The position numbers and the translations under genes are program-made. From Erwinia sp. SLM-02 (lineage in GTDB: Bacteria; Pseudomonadota; Gammaproteobacteria; Enterobacterales; Enterobacteriaceae), in assembly GCF_037450285.1 (NCBI RefSeq), contig NZ_JAQISN010000001.1, positions 1,674,001-1,738,000 on the forward strand: a stretch of 64,000 bases of DNA, in the 5' to 3' direction. Each line of letters starts with the position of its first letter. Within the stretch, counting starts at the first letter, position 1. Of this stretch, positions 1-8,377 are shown piece after piece. The notes below the pieces were generated by a model. It did no database searches, had not been told where the DNA came from, and was given only the letters and a program-made list of their open reading frames with translations.

Positions 1-345
1 ATCCGGCCGCTGCTGATTAAAGGTGGCGATCAGCTGCTCCGTAGCCGCAATGCCAATGGTCCCCATCTGGCAGACCACCGCGCCCTGCTTCAGCTGCGGT
101 AACACATCGTTAAGCACGGCCAGGGTCGTTTCGCCGTCGGACAGCATGGCAATCACCACGTCGGCGGAGGCTACCGCCTGCCCGGCGCTGTCGCTAAGCG
201 TTAATCCCGCCGCCAGCAAATCCTCGCCGCGCGCCCGGGTTCTGTTCCAGCCAGAAACGGTAAAATCATTTTTGAGCAGGTTGGCGGCAAAAGCGTGCCC
301 CATTGCGCCAAGACCCAGCACGGCAACCGTTGGACGTTGATTCAT
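1..345 (-). CDS. NAD(P)-dependent beta-hydroxyacid dehydrogenase (3-hydroxyisobutyrate dehydrogenase family), N-terminal part only
   Basis: Reading the minus strand from an ATG at 345 gives an open frame that runs off the start of the window (115 codons seen). The N-terminus reads MNQRPTVAVLGLGAMG, the GxGxxG dinucleotide-binding loop of the 6-phosphogluconate/3-hydroxyisobutyrate dehydrogenase superfamily. It is followed by the Asn-Arg of GWNRT, which contacts the NADP phosphate in many members, and by the VVIAMLSDGE segment that closes the Rossmann domain. A purine-rich AGGGAG lies upstream of the start. The family oxidises small beta-hydroxyacids or reduces the matching semialdehydes or imines. 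The substrate cannot be assigned because the C-terminal helical domain is outside the window. The gene is transcribed away from the regulator at 529-1383. Confidence 0.85.
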   Translation of the reverse strand, partial: MNQRPTVAVLGLGAMGHAFAANLLKNDFTVSGWNRTRARGEDLLAAGLTLSDSAGQAVASADVVIAMLSDGETTLAVLNDVLPQLKQGAVVCQMGTIGIAATEQLIATFNQQRPD

Positions 346-528
346 CAGTGTGACTCCCTGTTAAATGAAAACGGCGACATGAAGCATGTCGCCTGACCCG
401 TCCAGGGTAACGCAAAATAACGGGGAATGGGGACTTTTCTGCGGAATATGGCGACCCGATCTTCAGGTATTTTCTGCTAACCCGGGTAACTCAGTCGTTA
501 TCCGTCTTTTTCTGCTGAAGCGGGCGAG

Positions 529-1383
529 TCAGTCAGTAATGCTGCGCAGCGCCTCGGCGCTCTCCTCATCGTTCGGAATATAGACCAGCAGGCGATCGCC
601 GTTGCGCGGTGCCGACCACCAGTTGTTTTGCCTGAGCGTCATCATGCCCACTTTCGGATGATAAAAACGCTTAACCTGATTATCAATCGCGCGAATTTCA
701 TAGCGCGGCCAGAGGTCGCGAAACTCCTCAGACTCCGCCATCAGCCGGTCCAGCAGCGCCTGCCAGCGGGGATCGTCAAGATGATCCGCCATCTGGGTAC
801 GAAACAGCGCCACCATATGCGGCATCAGAATATCCTGATCGGCGATCGCCGCACGCCACTGGGGATGGGTAAACGCCAGCAGAATACAGTTGCGATCGCC
901 CTGCGGAATGGTTTCCAGTTCCACATTCATCAGACGGCACCACGCCGGGTTATAGCCGATGATATCGAAGTGCGCCGACTGGATTATCGCCGGTAAGGGA
1001 TTCAGGCTGTCCAGCAGGATCTGCCCGTGGCTGGAAACGGTGGCGCAGGTTTTCGCCGCGACCGAGGCGGGTGACGCGTGCCCGGCCAGCTGAAACAGGT
1101 GCTGCGTTTCCGTTTCGTTACACTGTAACGCGGTAGCGATCGCCGACAGCGTTCTGGCCGAGACGTTGATCTCCCGCCCCTGCTCCAGCCAGGTATACCA
1201 GGTGACGCCGACGTCGGCCAGCTGGGCCACCTCTTCCCGCCGCAGGCCCGGCGTTCTGCGCGGGCGATGGTGCGGCATGCCCAGACGCACCGGGTCGAGA
1301 TTTTCGCGACGGCTGCGCAGGAAAGTGGCCAGCAGCTGGCGGTTTTTGTGTGTCGTGCTGGCGGGAAGCGGGATCTCACTCAC
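529..1383 (-). CDS. XRE-type helix-turn-helix regulator with MmyB-like ligand-binding domain
   Basis: A 284-residue protein with an N-terminal HTH (about residues 12-75). It contains the typical family phrases TPGLRREEVAQLA and VGVTWYTWLEQGR, followed by a PAS-like MmyB ligand-binding region (about 105-280) with GYNPAWCRLM and the terminal RLLVYIPNDEES. Family members are cytoplasmic one-component repressors or activators that usually control a neighbouring oxidoreductase or efflux pump and often bind fatty-acid-like ligands. It is divergent from the MFS pump at 1499, with 115 bp between the two starts, so it most likely controls that pump and itself. It is not a TetR regulator, which is the more common partner of such pumps. 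The family call is firm; the ligand is unknown. Confidence 0.88.
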   Translation of the reverse strand: MSEIPLPASTTHKNRQLLATFLRSRRENLDPVRLGMPHHRPRRTPGLRREEVAQLADVGVTWYTWLEQGREINVSARTLSAIATALQCNETETQHLFQLAGHASPASVAAKTCATVSSHGQILLDSLNPLPAIIQSAHFDIIGYNPAWCRLMNVELETIPQGDRNCILLAFTHPQWRAAIADQDILMPHMVALFRTQMADHLDDPRWQALLDRLMAESEEFRDLWPRYEIRAIDNQVKRFYHPKVGMMTLRQNNWWSAPRNGDRLLVYIPNDEESAEALRSITD

Positions 1384-1498
1384 GGGCTTTCTCCTCGTTG
1401 ACGGGTAGCGCCAGTACTATGATAAGCAGGATCTGGTACCCGTTTAAATTTTCCCTGATGCTATGCCCGGTCACTGATTAACACAAGGGTTATGCAAG

Positions 1499-2980
1499 AT
1501 GAAAAGCGGGATTGATGCCACCACGCTGGGGCAAAGCGGCCTGATCGTACTGCTGGCGGGTCAGCTGTTGCCGATGATTGATTTTTCCATAGTAAACGTG
1601 GCGCTGGATGCGATGTCCGCCACCCTGCATGCCAGCCCCATCCAGCTTGAACTGATCGTCGCGGTTTACGGCATCGCCTTTGCCGTCAGCCTGGCGATGG
1701 GCGGCCGTCTGGGGGATAACCTGGGACGTCGCCGGGTGTTCAGCTACGGCGTGCTGCTGTTCGGCATCGCCTCGCTGGTTTGCGGCATGGCCCCCAACGT
1801 CTGGACGCTGCTGCTGGCGCGCGCCCTGCAGGGGATCGGTGCTGCGCTGATCGTGCCGCAAATCCTCGCCACGCTGCACGTTACCCTGCACGGGCGCGAG
1901 CATTCACGAGCGCTGGGCCTGTACGGCGGGATTGGGGGCATGGCCTTTATTATCGGCCAGGTTCTGGGGGGATTTCTGATCAATGCCAATCCCGGCGGAT
2001 ACGGCTGGCGCAGCGTTTTTCTGATCAACATCCCGCTGTGCCTGGCGATCCTGCTGCTGGCGCCGCGCACTATTCCTGAAACGCAGAACGACCGCCGCGT
2101 GGCCATTGACTGGCCCGGTACGCTGTATCTGGTCGGTGCGATTGGCTGTCTGTTGACCGCCCTTGCGCTGGGTCCACTGCTGCACTGGCGCTGGCCGTGC
2201 CTGGTACTGCTGGCCGCGTTTCCGCTGCTGCTGTGCCGTTTATGGCAGGTGGAACAGGTACTGGAACGGCGCGGCGGAACCCCGCTGCTGCCTCCGGCGC
2301 TGATGCGCCTGCACGGGGTTCGCTTTGGCCTGACGATTGCCGTGCTGTTTTTCTGCTGCTGGAGCGGATTTATGTTCGTTGTCGCACTGACATTGCAGTC
2401 CGGCCTCGGGCTGAGCGCCTTCCAGTCCGGCAACGCCTTTATCGCACTCGGCGTGGCCTACTTTATCAGCTCACTGCTCTCTACCCGTGTTGTGGAACGG
2501 TTGGGTAAAGTTCCCACGCTGATCGCCGGCTGCCTGATCCAGATGACCGGCCTGCTGGGCCTTGGCTGGACCTTCAACCACGGCTGGGCACACATGAGCA
2601 TTGCGCAACTGATCCCGGCGACGGCACTGATTGGTTTTGGCCAGGCGTTTATCGTCAGCTGTTTCTTTCGTATCGGGCTGGCGGAAGTGCCGAAAAGTCA
2701 TGCCGGTGCCGGAAGCGCGATGCTCTCCACGGTGCAGCAGGCGGCATTTGGCCTGGGGCCGATGGTGCTGGGCGCGATCTACAGCCACGCACTTTTACCC
2801 GCCGGGGACTATCAACATGCCGTGCTGCTCGCGCTGGGTGCCGAATGGCTTATTATGCTGGCCCTGGTCTTTAGTGCGGTTATTTTGCGACGCGGTGGAA
2901 CTCAGGGGCACACCAGCGTTCAGGGAAATAAACCGACGCTGGATCCAGCCATATGTACTGTCAGGGATAAAGCGGAGTGA
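1499..2980 (+). CDS. DHA2-family (14-TM) MFS multidrug efflux transporter
   Basis: A 493-residue, strongly hydrophobic protein that begins directly with membrane segments after a short polar start. It has the MFS loop 2-3 signature (GGRLGDNLGRRRVF, about residues 63-76) and motif C-like glycine-rich sequence in the fifth segment (GGIGGMAFIIGQVLGGFL). Length and hydrophobic pattern fit 14-TM proton-driven drug exporters of the SmvA/QacA type. It is divergent from a MmyB-type regulator, which suggests induction by a hydrophobic compound. A 10-bp stem hairpin lies 50 bp downstream. The substrate is not predictable from sequence alone, so no gene symbol is given. Confidence 0.85.
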   Translation: MKSGIDATTLGQSGLIVLLAGQLLPMIDFSIVNVALDAMSATLHASPIQLELIVAVYGIAFAVSLAMGGRLGDNLGRRRVFSYGVLLFGIASLVCGMAPNVWTLLLARALQGIGAALIVPQILATLHVTLHGREHSRALGLYGGIGGMAFIIGQVLGGFLINANPGGYGWRSVFLINIPLCLAILLLAPRTIPETQNDRRVAIDWPGTLYLVGAIGCLLTALALGPLLHWRWPCLVLLAAFPLLLCRLWQVEQVLERRGGTPLLPPALMRLHGVRFGLTIAVLFFCCWSGFMFVVALTLQSGLGLSAFQSGNAFIALGVAYFISSLLSTRVVERLGKVPTLIAGCLIQMTGLLGLGWTFNHGWAHMSIAQLIPATALIGFGQAFIVSCFFRIGLAEVPKSHAGAGSAMLSTVQQAAFGLGPMVLGAIYSHALLPAGDYQHAVLLALGAEWLIMLALVFSAVILRRGGTQGHTSVQGNKPTLDPAICTVRDKAE

Positions 2981-3028
2981 TACCGGAAAGTCAAAATACA
3001 AGCCATAGTTTGCAGGCTGAGTGCATGA

Positions 3029-3059
3029 CCAGGCGGAATACACCGGGCGTTCCGCCTGG
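3029..3059 (+). terminator. Hairpin after the DHA2 efflux gene
   Basis: A perfect 10-bp inverted repeat (CCAGGCGGAA and its complement) with an 11-nt loop lies 48 bp after the stop codon of the efflux gene. There is no clear T-run, so intrinsic termination is only likely, not certain. Confidence 0.4.
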
Positions 3060-3143
3060 CTTAACGCCGGATATTGTAGGGAGACAGACCGACCGACGCT
3101 TCGAAAGATTTCAGGCTTTCAGGCATGCAGTTTCATCGTGCGT

Positions 3144-3398
3144 TTACTGAACCACCCACTTCGCCTCAACCTGCTGGGCGGGGTGGAAGCGCAGACGGCT
3201 GCCGCTCATGGTCCAGACTTCAATAATCTGCGGCGTGGTGCGGATCATCGCCAGCTTAACCAGATTGCCGTACTGGCGCAGCTGGTGGTTCAGCGTCAGC
3301 TGCCGGGCAGGGATGCTCATCTCATTGTTCACTTTGCCGAAGCCTCGCGCGTTAAAGGTTAATTCACTTCGCGAAATATTAGCAAATTGTGCTGGCAA
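3144..3398 (-). CDS. Small unrecognised protein or gene remnant
   Basis: An 84-codon frame starting with TTG and ending WVVQ-stop. I recognise no family. The product has no signal peptide or membrane segment and is basic and beta-strand-like (repeated short hydrophobic runs such as NLVKLAMI and QIIEVWTM). No good ribosome site precedes the TTG, so this may be the 3' end of a degraded larger gene. It lies on the minus strand, downstream of glsB in transcription direction. The rest of 2981-3483 holds only the hairpin after the efflux gene and no other supportable gene. Confidence 0.25.
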   Translation of the reverse strand: MPAQFANISRSELTFNARGFGKVNNEMSIPARQLTLNHQLRQYGNLVKLAMIRTTPQIIEVWTMSGSRLRFHPAQQVEAKWVVQ

Positions 3399-3483
3399 AG
3401 GCTTTGAGCTGGATCAACAATTGGCAACAAGCGCTATCCGGATAACTTAGAACCAAAAAACGCCTGTCATCACGTCAATGCCG

Positions 3484-4407
3484 TCAGAAAATTGAACGAC
3501 CAATGCGTTCGGCGAGCAGCTCGAGCGCGGCGGTTCCCGCCAGCGAATTACCGGATGCATCCAGCTCCGGCGACCAGACGGCGATGCTCATTTCACCCGG
3601 AACGATAGCAATAATCCCCCCGCCCACGCCTGATTTACCCGGCATCCCCACCCGCCAGGCAAATTCCCCGGCGCCGTCGTACATCCCGCTGGTCACCATC
3701 AGCGCATTAATCTGCCGCGCCTGCTTCGGCGTCAGCAGCGGCTCACCCTGCCCCAGTCCACGCCCCTGGTTGGCCAGATATAAAAAACAGCGCGCCAGTT
3801 CGCCGCAGCTCAGGGTCATCGCGCAGTAGTGAAAATAGGTTTGCAGCACCGTCTGCACATCATTGGAGAAGTTACCAAACGACTTCATCAGCCAGGCGAT
3901 GGCCGCATTGCGTGCGGAGTGCTCAAACTCAGAGCGGGCAACGTGGCGATCGTACTGGATATCCGCCTGCTGCGTCAGAACGCGCACCAGTTCCAGCATC
4001 CTCTGGCGCGGCGCGGTCAGGCGGGTTTCCAGCATGTCGCACACCACCAGCGCACCGGCGTTGATAAACGGGTTTCGCGGTTTTCCCTGCTCCAGCTCCA
4101 GCTGTAGCAGCGAATTAAACGGCTGACCGGACGGCTCTTTCCCCACCCGCTGCCAGAGCTCGCTATCCTGATAGCGGGTCAGGGCCAGGGTCAGAGAAAG
4201 CACTTTGGAGATCGACTGAATAGAGAAGCGCTCCTGCGCATCGCCCGCCTGGTACAGGGTGCCGTCCAGCATACATACCGCAATCCCCAGCCGGTCGGCG
4301 GGTACCTCGGCCAGCGCGGGAATATAGCTGGCCACTTTACCTTGACCAATTAGCGGCCGTACCTGCTGCAGGATCTCCTCCAGCAGGACATTATTCAGAA
4401 CGCTCAC
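3484..4407 (-). CDS. glsB: Glutaminase (GlsB type)
   Basis: A 307-residue protein homologous over its whole length to bacterial glutaminases (E. coli YneH/GlsB is of near-identical length). It hydrolyses L-glutamine to glutamate and ammonia in the cytoplasm. The beta-lactamase-like SxxK motif is visible as SISK (Ser65, Lys68), followed by the family phrases GKPRNPFINAGALVV and, near the C-terminus, MPGKSGVGGGIIA. The start ATG begins MSVLNNVLLEEIL, as in relatives. It is divergent from sotB, with 275 bp of AT-rich sequence between, and its stop falls near 3484. The symbol could be glsA2 in some genomes; the function is well supported. Confidence 0.95.
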   Translation of the reverse strand: MSVLNNVLLEEILQQVRPLIGQGKVASYIPALAEVPADRLGIAVCMLDGTLYQAGDAQERFSIQSISKVLSLTLALTRYQDSELWQRVGKEPSGQPFNSLLQLELEQGKPRNPFINAGALVVCDMLETRLTAPRQRMLELVRVLTQQADIQYDRHVARSEFEHSARNAAIAWLMKSFGNFSNDVQTVLQTYFHYCAMTLSCGELARCFLYLANQGRGLGQGEPLLTPKQARQINALMVTSGMYDGAGEFAWRVGMPGKSGVGGGIIAIVPGEMSIAVWSPELDASGNSLAGTAALELLAERIGRSIF

Positions 4408-4682
4408 GATTTCGCTTCCTCGACGGGTGCCTTTCCGGCCTGATTTTCATCGCGATTCTGCCGCCTGACCGGCAAAAGGTCAAACGTCTACTTTCACATC
4501 CGGGATGACAGGCGGTAATAGTAAAAGAACAATTGATTCGTTCAGGTTATATATAAATTCTGATTTACAAATTTATTGAATTTTCTGTTTCATCTGTCAC
4601 ATAAATAAAAGACAATATCCCTACTAAATTTATGATCCTTAATTTGGATTAACACTTCATCAACACATCGTTAACTTCAATA

Positions 4683-5867
4683 ATGCATCCAAACACTGTT
4701 TCTCGTAAGACCGCATGGCTACGCGTGGTTATGCTGGCTATTGCTGCGTTTATTTTTAACACCACCGAATTTGTGCCGGTCGGCCTGCTGTCTGACATCG
4801 GTCAGAGCTTCTCGATGCAGACGGCACAGGTTGGCCTGATGCTGACTATTTATGCCTGGGTGGTGGCGCTGATGTCCCTGCCAATGATGCTGCTGACGCG
4901 TAACGTTGAGCGCCGTTTCCTGTTGATGGTGATTTTTACCCTGTTTGTTGCCAGCCATGCCCTCTCTTCCGTGGCGTGGGACTTCACCACGCTGGTCGCG
5001 TCGCGCATCGGTATCGCCTTCTCGCATGCCATCTTCTGGTCGATTACCGCCTCGCTGGCCATCCGCGTTGCGCCGTCCGGTAAAAAAACCCAGGCGCTGA
5101 GCATGCTGGCGACCGGTACGGCGCTGGCGATGGTGCTGGGGCTGCCGATCGGCCGCATGATCGGGCAGCTGCTGGGCTGGCGCATGACCTTTGCGGTGAT
5201 CGGCGTGGCGGCGATGATCACCATGGCCCTGCTGTTCAAGCTGTTGCCAAAACTGCCGAGTGAGCATACCGGTTCGTTAAAAAGCGTGCCGATGCTGTTC
5301 CGCCGCCCGGCGCTGGTGTCGCTTTATTTGCTGATTGCCGTCACGGTGACCGCACACTACACCGCCTACAGCTATATTGAGCCGTTTATTCAGAGCGTCG
5401 CCGGATTAAGCGGAGGCTTCACCACCTTCCTGCTGTTAATTTTCGGTGCCGCCGGCATCGTCGGCAGTATTCTGTTCAGCATGTTCGGCAATAAATATCC
5501 GGCCAGTTTTTTACTCGGTGCCATCCTGTTAATCAGCGTTTGCATGCTGTCGCTCTACCTGGCCGCCACGCACGATCTGGCTATTTCCACCCTGTGCATC
5601 ATCTGGGGTATGGCGATGATGGTGATTGGACTCGCGGTGCAGGTGCGCGTACTGGCGCTGGCTCCGGATGCGACCGATGTGGCGATGTCGCTGCTGTCGG
5701 GCATTTATAATATTGGTATCGGCGGCGGCGCGCTGTTGGGCAGCCAGGTCAGCGTGCACATGAATATGGCCAGCGTGGGCTATGTGGGCGGCGGCATCGG
5801 CGTACTGTCGCTGTGCTGGTGTGCATGGAGCATGAAGCGTTACCCGCAGCTGAGAATTAACGGCTAA
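4683..5867 (+). CDS. sotB: Sugar efflux transporter SotB (MFS)
   Basis: A 394-residue 12-TM MFS protein that aligns end to end with E. coli SotB (YdeA). The start region NTVSRKTAWLRVVMLAIAAF, the phrases IFNTTEFVPVGLLSDI and TIYAWVVALMSLPMML, and LALAPDATDVAMSLLSGIYN near the C-terminus are all retained. SotB exports arabinose, isopropyl-thiogalactoside and related sugars across the inner membrane by proton exchange and prevents sugar-phosphate stress. Here it sits just before the rhamnose cluster but is transcribed towards it and separated by a strong bidirectional terminator, so it is not part of that operon. The preceding 275 bp between glsB and sotB are AT-rich and hold both promoters. 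Confidence 0.95.
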   Translation: MHPNTVSRKTAWLRVVMLAIAAFIFNTTEFVPVGLLSDIGQSFSMQTAQVGLMLTIYAWVVALMSLPMMLLTRNVERRFLLMVIFTLFVASHALSSVAWDFTTLVASRIGIAFSHAIFWSITASLAIRVAPSGKKTQALSMLATGTALAMVLGLPIGRMIGQLLGWRMTFAVIGVAAMITMALLFKLLPKLPSEHTGSLKSVPMLFRRPALVSLYLLIAVTVTAHYTAYSYIEPFIQSVAGLSGGFTTFLLLIFGAAGIVGSILFSMFGNKYPASFLLGAILLISVCMLSLYLAATHDLAISTLCIIWGMAMMVIGLAVQVRVLALAPDATDVAMSLLSGIYNIGIGGGALLGSQVSVHMNMASVGYVGGGIGVLSLCWCAWSMKRYPQLRING

Positions 5868-5898
5868 AGCAACACCCTCAGTTAACGATAAAAACGAC

Positions 5899-5935
5899 AA
5901 AGCCCCTGACCGGCATAAAAACGGTCAGGGGCTTT
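5899..5935. terminator. Bidirectional terminator between sotB and rhaM
   Basis: A perfect 14-bp stem (AAAGCCCCTGACCG and its complement) with a 9-nt loop. It has a T-rich tail on the plus strand and an A-rich lead, so it can end transcription from both converging units. Confidence 0.9.
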
Positions 5936-5963
5936 TGTTTTTCATCACGTTGAGAAAAATGAC

Positions 5964-6278
5964 CTACGGCAAATGAAACACCGACGGCAGCTCGCTGCTG
6001 ACCGGGCTGTGGTCCGCATTCGACGGCATCAGCTCGCTCATCGACCGCCACCAGCGCTGGCACACTTCCGTTTCTGCCACCGCATTCCAGCGCGCCTCGG
6101 ATTCGATCTCCACATAGGCAAACAGCAGATTGCGCGACGCATCAAGGAAAATGCTGTAATTCTGCGCCCCGTGATCCTTCAGCGTTTCCGCCAGCTCCGG
6201 CCAGATTGGGCTGTGCCGCTGCTGATACTCCCGATGCTTATCGGGATGGACCTGCATGACAAACGCCTTACGCAACAT
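5964..6278 (-). CDS. rhaM: L-rhamnose mutarotase
   Basis: A 104-residue protein, the same length as E. coli RhaM, starting MLRKAFVMQVHPDKH. It interconverts the alpha and beta anomers of L-rhamnose and so supplies the isomerase with the preferred anomer. The catalytic His22 is present in QQRHSPIWPEL, and the C-terminal SPVSSELPSVFHLP block matches relatives. An in-frame ATG 54 bp upstream exists, but the start chosen at 6278 matches the family. That start overlaps the last 11 bp of rhaD, showing that rhaM is the fourth gene of the rhaBADM operon. It ends just before the sotB/rhaM terminator. Confidence 0.96.
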   Translation of the reverse strand: MLRKAFVMQVHPDKHREYQQRHSPIWPELAETLKDHGAQNYSIFLDASRNLLFAYVEIESEARWNAVAETEVCQRWWRSMSELMPSNADHSPVSSELPSVFHLP

Positions 6279-7110
6279 GAGAATGCTTCGCTTCCAGCGC
6301 TGCCGCCCACGGTTTAACCCCGAAGCGTTCACCCAGCGCGATCAGCTCCTCGGTGGTAATGCTCTGCCTCATGCCGCCCATCGACAGCACTTTAACCACT
6401 ACCTCAGACGATTTTTCGGCGGTGTCGATCAGACCAAAGGTTTCATCCAGCGTCGGGCCGGTGCCGAAAATACCGTGGAAAGGCCACATCACCAGCGTGT
6501 GTGAAGCCATCTGCTCGGCGGTTTTGGTGCCGATGCCGTCGGTGCCCGGCACCATCCACGGAACGATACCCACGCCGTCCGGGAACACCACCAGGCACTC
6601 GGTGCTGCCTTCCCACAGCAGGCGGGTAAAGCTGGCGGCGTTAAGCTCGGCCACGTAGCTCAGCGCCATAAAGTGCGTGGCGTGGCAGTGCATAATCACC
6701 CGGTCCACCCCGTTGGAGACTTTTTTTCGCACGCTGTGCGACTGGAAGTGCGAAGCCAGTTCGGAGGTCGGCACGCCACCGTTGCTCAGCCCCCAGTGAA
6801 TGGTGTAGGCCTGGCCGTCGGCGCTGACGCGCAGCAGCACCAGGCTGTCGGCCGGATCGAGCTGCACGTTGCGGAAAAACTTGCCCGAACCGGTGACCAG
6901 GAACCAGCAGTTCGCCAGTTCCGGCGCGGGCTGGCTGAGTTCCAGCGTGCGCGGTTCGGCATAAAAATCAGCGGCGAACGGCTGGACTTCTTCATCCAGC
7001 AGGCGCAGGGAAACGTTCCCGCCGTTGCGCTCGTCCCAGCCCTTCAGCCACATATCGCTGGTTGCTTTGACCATGTCCCGGACAAACCAGGAATTGAGAA
7101 TCTGATGCAT
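6268..7110 (-). CDS. rhaD: Rhamnulose-1-phosphate aldolase
   Basis: A 280-residue class II zinc aldolase that cleaves L-rhamnulose 1-phosphate into dihydroxyacetone phosphate and L-lactaldehyde. The zinc ligands His141 and His143 (VIMHCHATH) and His212 (WPFHGIFG) and the catalytic Glu117 (VPTSELASHF) fall at the E. coli positions when the start MHQILNSWFV is used. A longer frame would begin 39 bp upstream but would add residues absent from the family. The 3' end overlaps rhaM by 11 bp, and 10 bp separate its start from the end of rhaA. The lactaldehyde it makes is the substrate of aldA, which is encoded 6 kb away in the same cluster. Confidence 0.97.
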   Translation of the reverse strand: MHQILNSWFVRDMVKATSDMWLKGWDERNGGNVSLRLLDEEVQPFAADFYAEPRTLELSQPAPELANCWFLVTGSGKFFRNVQLDPADSLVLLRVSADGQAYTIHWGLSNGGVPTSELASHFQSHSVRKKVSNGVDRVIMHCHATHFMALSYVAELNAASFTRLLWEGSTECLVVFPDGVGIVPWMVPGTDGIGTKTAEQMASHTLVMWPFHGIFGTGPTLDETFGLIDTAEKSSEVVVKVLSMGGMRQSITTEELIALGERFGVKPWAAALEAKHSHVA

Positions 7111-7120
7111 GTGTTTACCC

Positions 7121-8377
7121 TTAACGTTGGCTGAGAATCTGTTGTTCATAATGACGGACGTCGCCTAACCAGCCGGCTCCCGCCGGGACGTCATGGCGCA
7201 GGCACCAGGCTTCCCAGACCGCCTGCCACGGCAGGGATTTCTGCTCTTCCAGCAGCGCCAGGCGCGCGGTGTAGTCGCCCTCCAGTTCCAGCTTTTTCAA
7301 CCGATCGACCGGCTCCAGCAGCGCGCGCAGCAGCGCTTTCTTGGCGTTGCGCGTGCCGATAACCCAGGCCGCGATGCGGTTGATCGAGGCATCGAAGAAG
7401 TCCAGCCCGATGTGCACCTTGTCAAACAGCTTCTGGCGGACAATTTCACTGGCGATCGCCTGGGTTTCATCATCCAGCAGCACCACGTGATCGCTGTCCC
7501 AGCGCACCGGGCGGCTGACGTGCAGCAGCAGGCGCGGTACGTAAAGCATGGCGGTAGAGATTTTGTCGGAAATCACTTCGGTCGGATGGAAATGCCCGGC
7601 GTCCAGGGTCAGCGCGGTCTGGCGGCTGGCGGCATAGCCGAGGCAGAATTCGTTGGAGCCGACGGTGTAGCTCTCCGCACCGATGCCGAACAGCTTGCTT
7701 TCCACCGCGTCAATATGGTACGCCGGGTTCAGTTTTTCGCTGATGATGTCATCCAGCGAATTCATCAGGCGCTGACGCGGTGCCAGACGGTCCACCGTCA
7801 GATCCTTCATGCCGTCCGGCACCCAGATATTCATCACCGACGGCGTGCCCAGCTGCTCGCCGAACCAGGCGGAGATTTTGCGGCTGGCCTTACAGTGGTC
7901 GATCCAGAACTGGCGGATTTCAGCATTGGCATGCGCCAGGGTAAAACCGTCGGCGCTTAATTCATGCGAGAAGCAGGTCGGGTTAAAATCCAGCCCGATG
8001 TTCTGCTGCTTTGCCCACGCCACCCAGCCGGCAAAATGCTCGGGTTTGATTTCGTGGCGGTCCACCGCCTGCTCGCTTTCCAGATAGATGGCATGCAGAT
8101 TGAGGCGTTTCGGTCCGGGGATTAGCGCCATGGCCTGTTCCAGATCGGCACGCAGTTCGTCGGCGCTGCGGGCGCGGCCCGGGTAGTTACCGGTGGCCTG
8201 AATGCCGCCGGTCAGCGCGCCCTGCGGGTTTTCAAAACCGCGCACGTCGTCGCCCTGCCAGCAGTGCATGGACACCGGCAGGCGATCGAGCTGCGCCAGC
8301 GCGGCCTCCACATCAATGCCGATATCGGCAAAACGCTGCTTCGCCAGCGCGTAAGCCTGTTCAATAGCCTGAGTCAT
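7121..8377 (-). CDS. rhaA: L-rhamnose isomerase
   Basis: A 418-residue cytoplasmic metalloenzyme converting L-rhamnose to L-rhamnulose, first step of the pathway. Family phrases include LPVSMHCWQGDDV, LTGGIQATGNYPG and the metal-binding LTLDAGHFHPTEVISDK; the sequence follows E. coli RhaA along its length. Two ATGs lie close together. The second (8377) is chosen because AAGGAG lies 8 nt before it, whereas it is only 2 nt before the first. This ATG overlaps the TGA of rhaB (ATGA), so translation is probably coupled. Regulation is through the shared rhaB promoter with its RhaS and CRP sites. Confidence 0.97.
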   Translation of the reverse strand: MTQAIEQAYALAKQRFADIGIDVEAALAQLDRLPVSMHCWQGDDVRGFENPQGALTGGIQATGNYPGRARSADELRADLEQAMALIPGPKRLNLHAIYLESEQAVDRHEIKPEHFAGWVAWAKQQNIGLDFNPTCFSHELSADGFTLAHANAEIRQFWIDHCKASRKISAWFGEQLGTPSVMNIWVPDGMKDLTVDRLAPRQRLMNSLDDIISEKLNPAYHIDAVESKLFGIGAESYTVGSNEFCLGYAASRQTALTLDAGHFHPTEVISDKISTAMLYVPRLLLHVSRPVRWDSDHVVLLDDETQAIASEIVRQKLFDKVHIGLDFFDASINRIAAWVIGTRNAKKALLRALLEPVDRLKKLELEGDYTARLALLEEQKSLPWQAVWEAWCLRHDVPAGAGWLGDVRHYEQQILSQR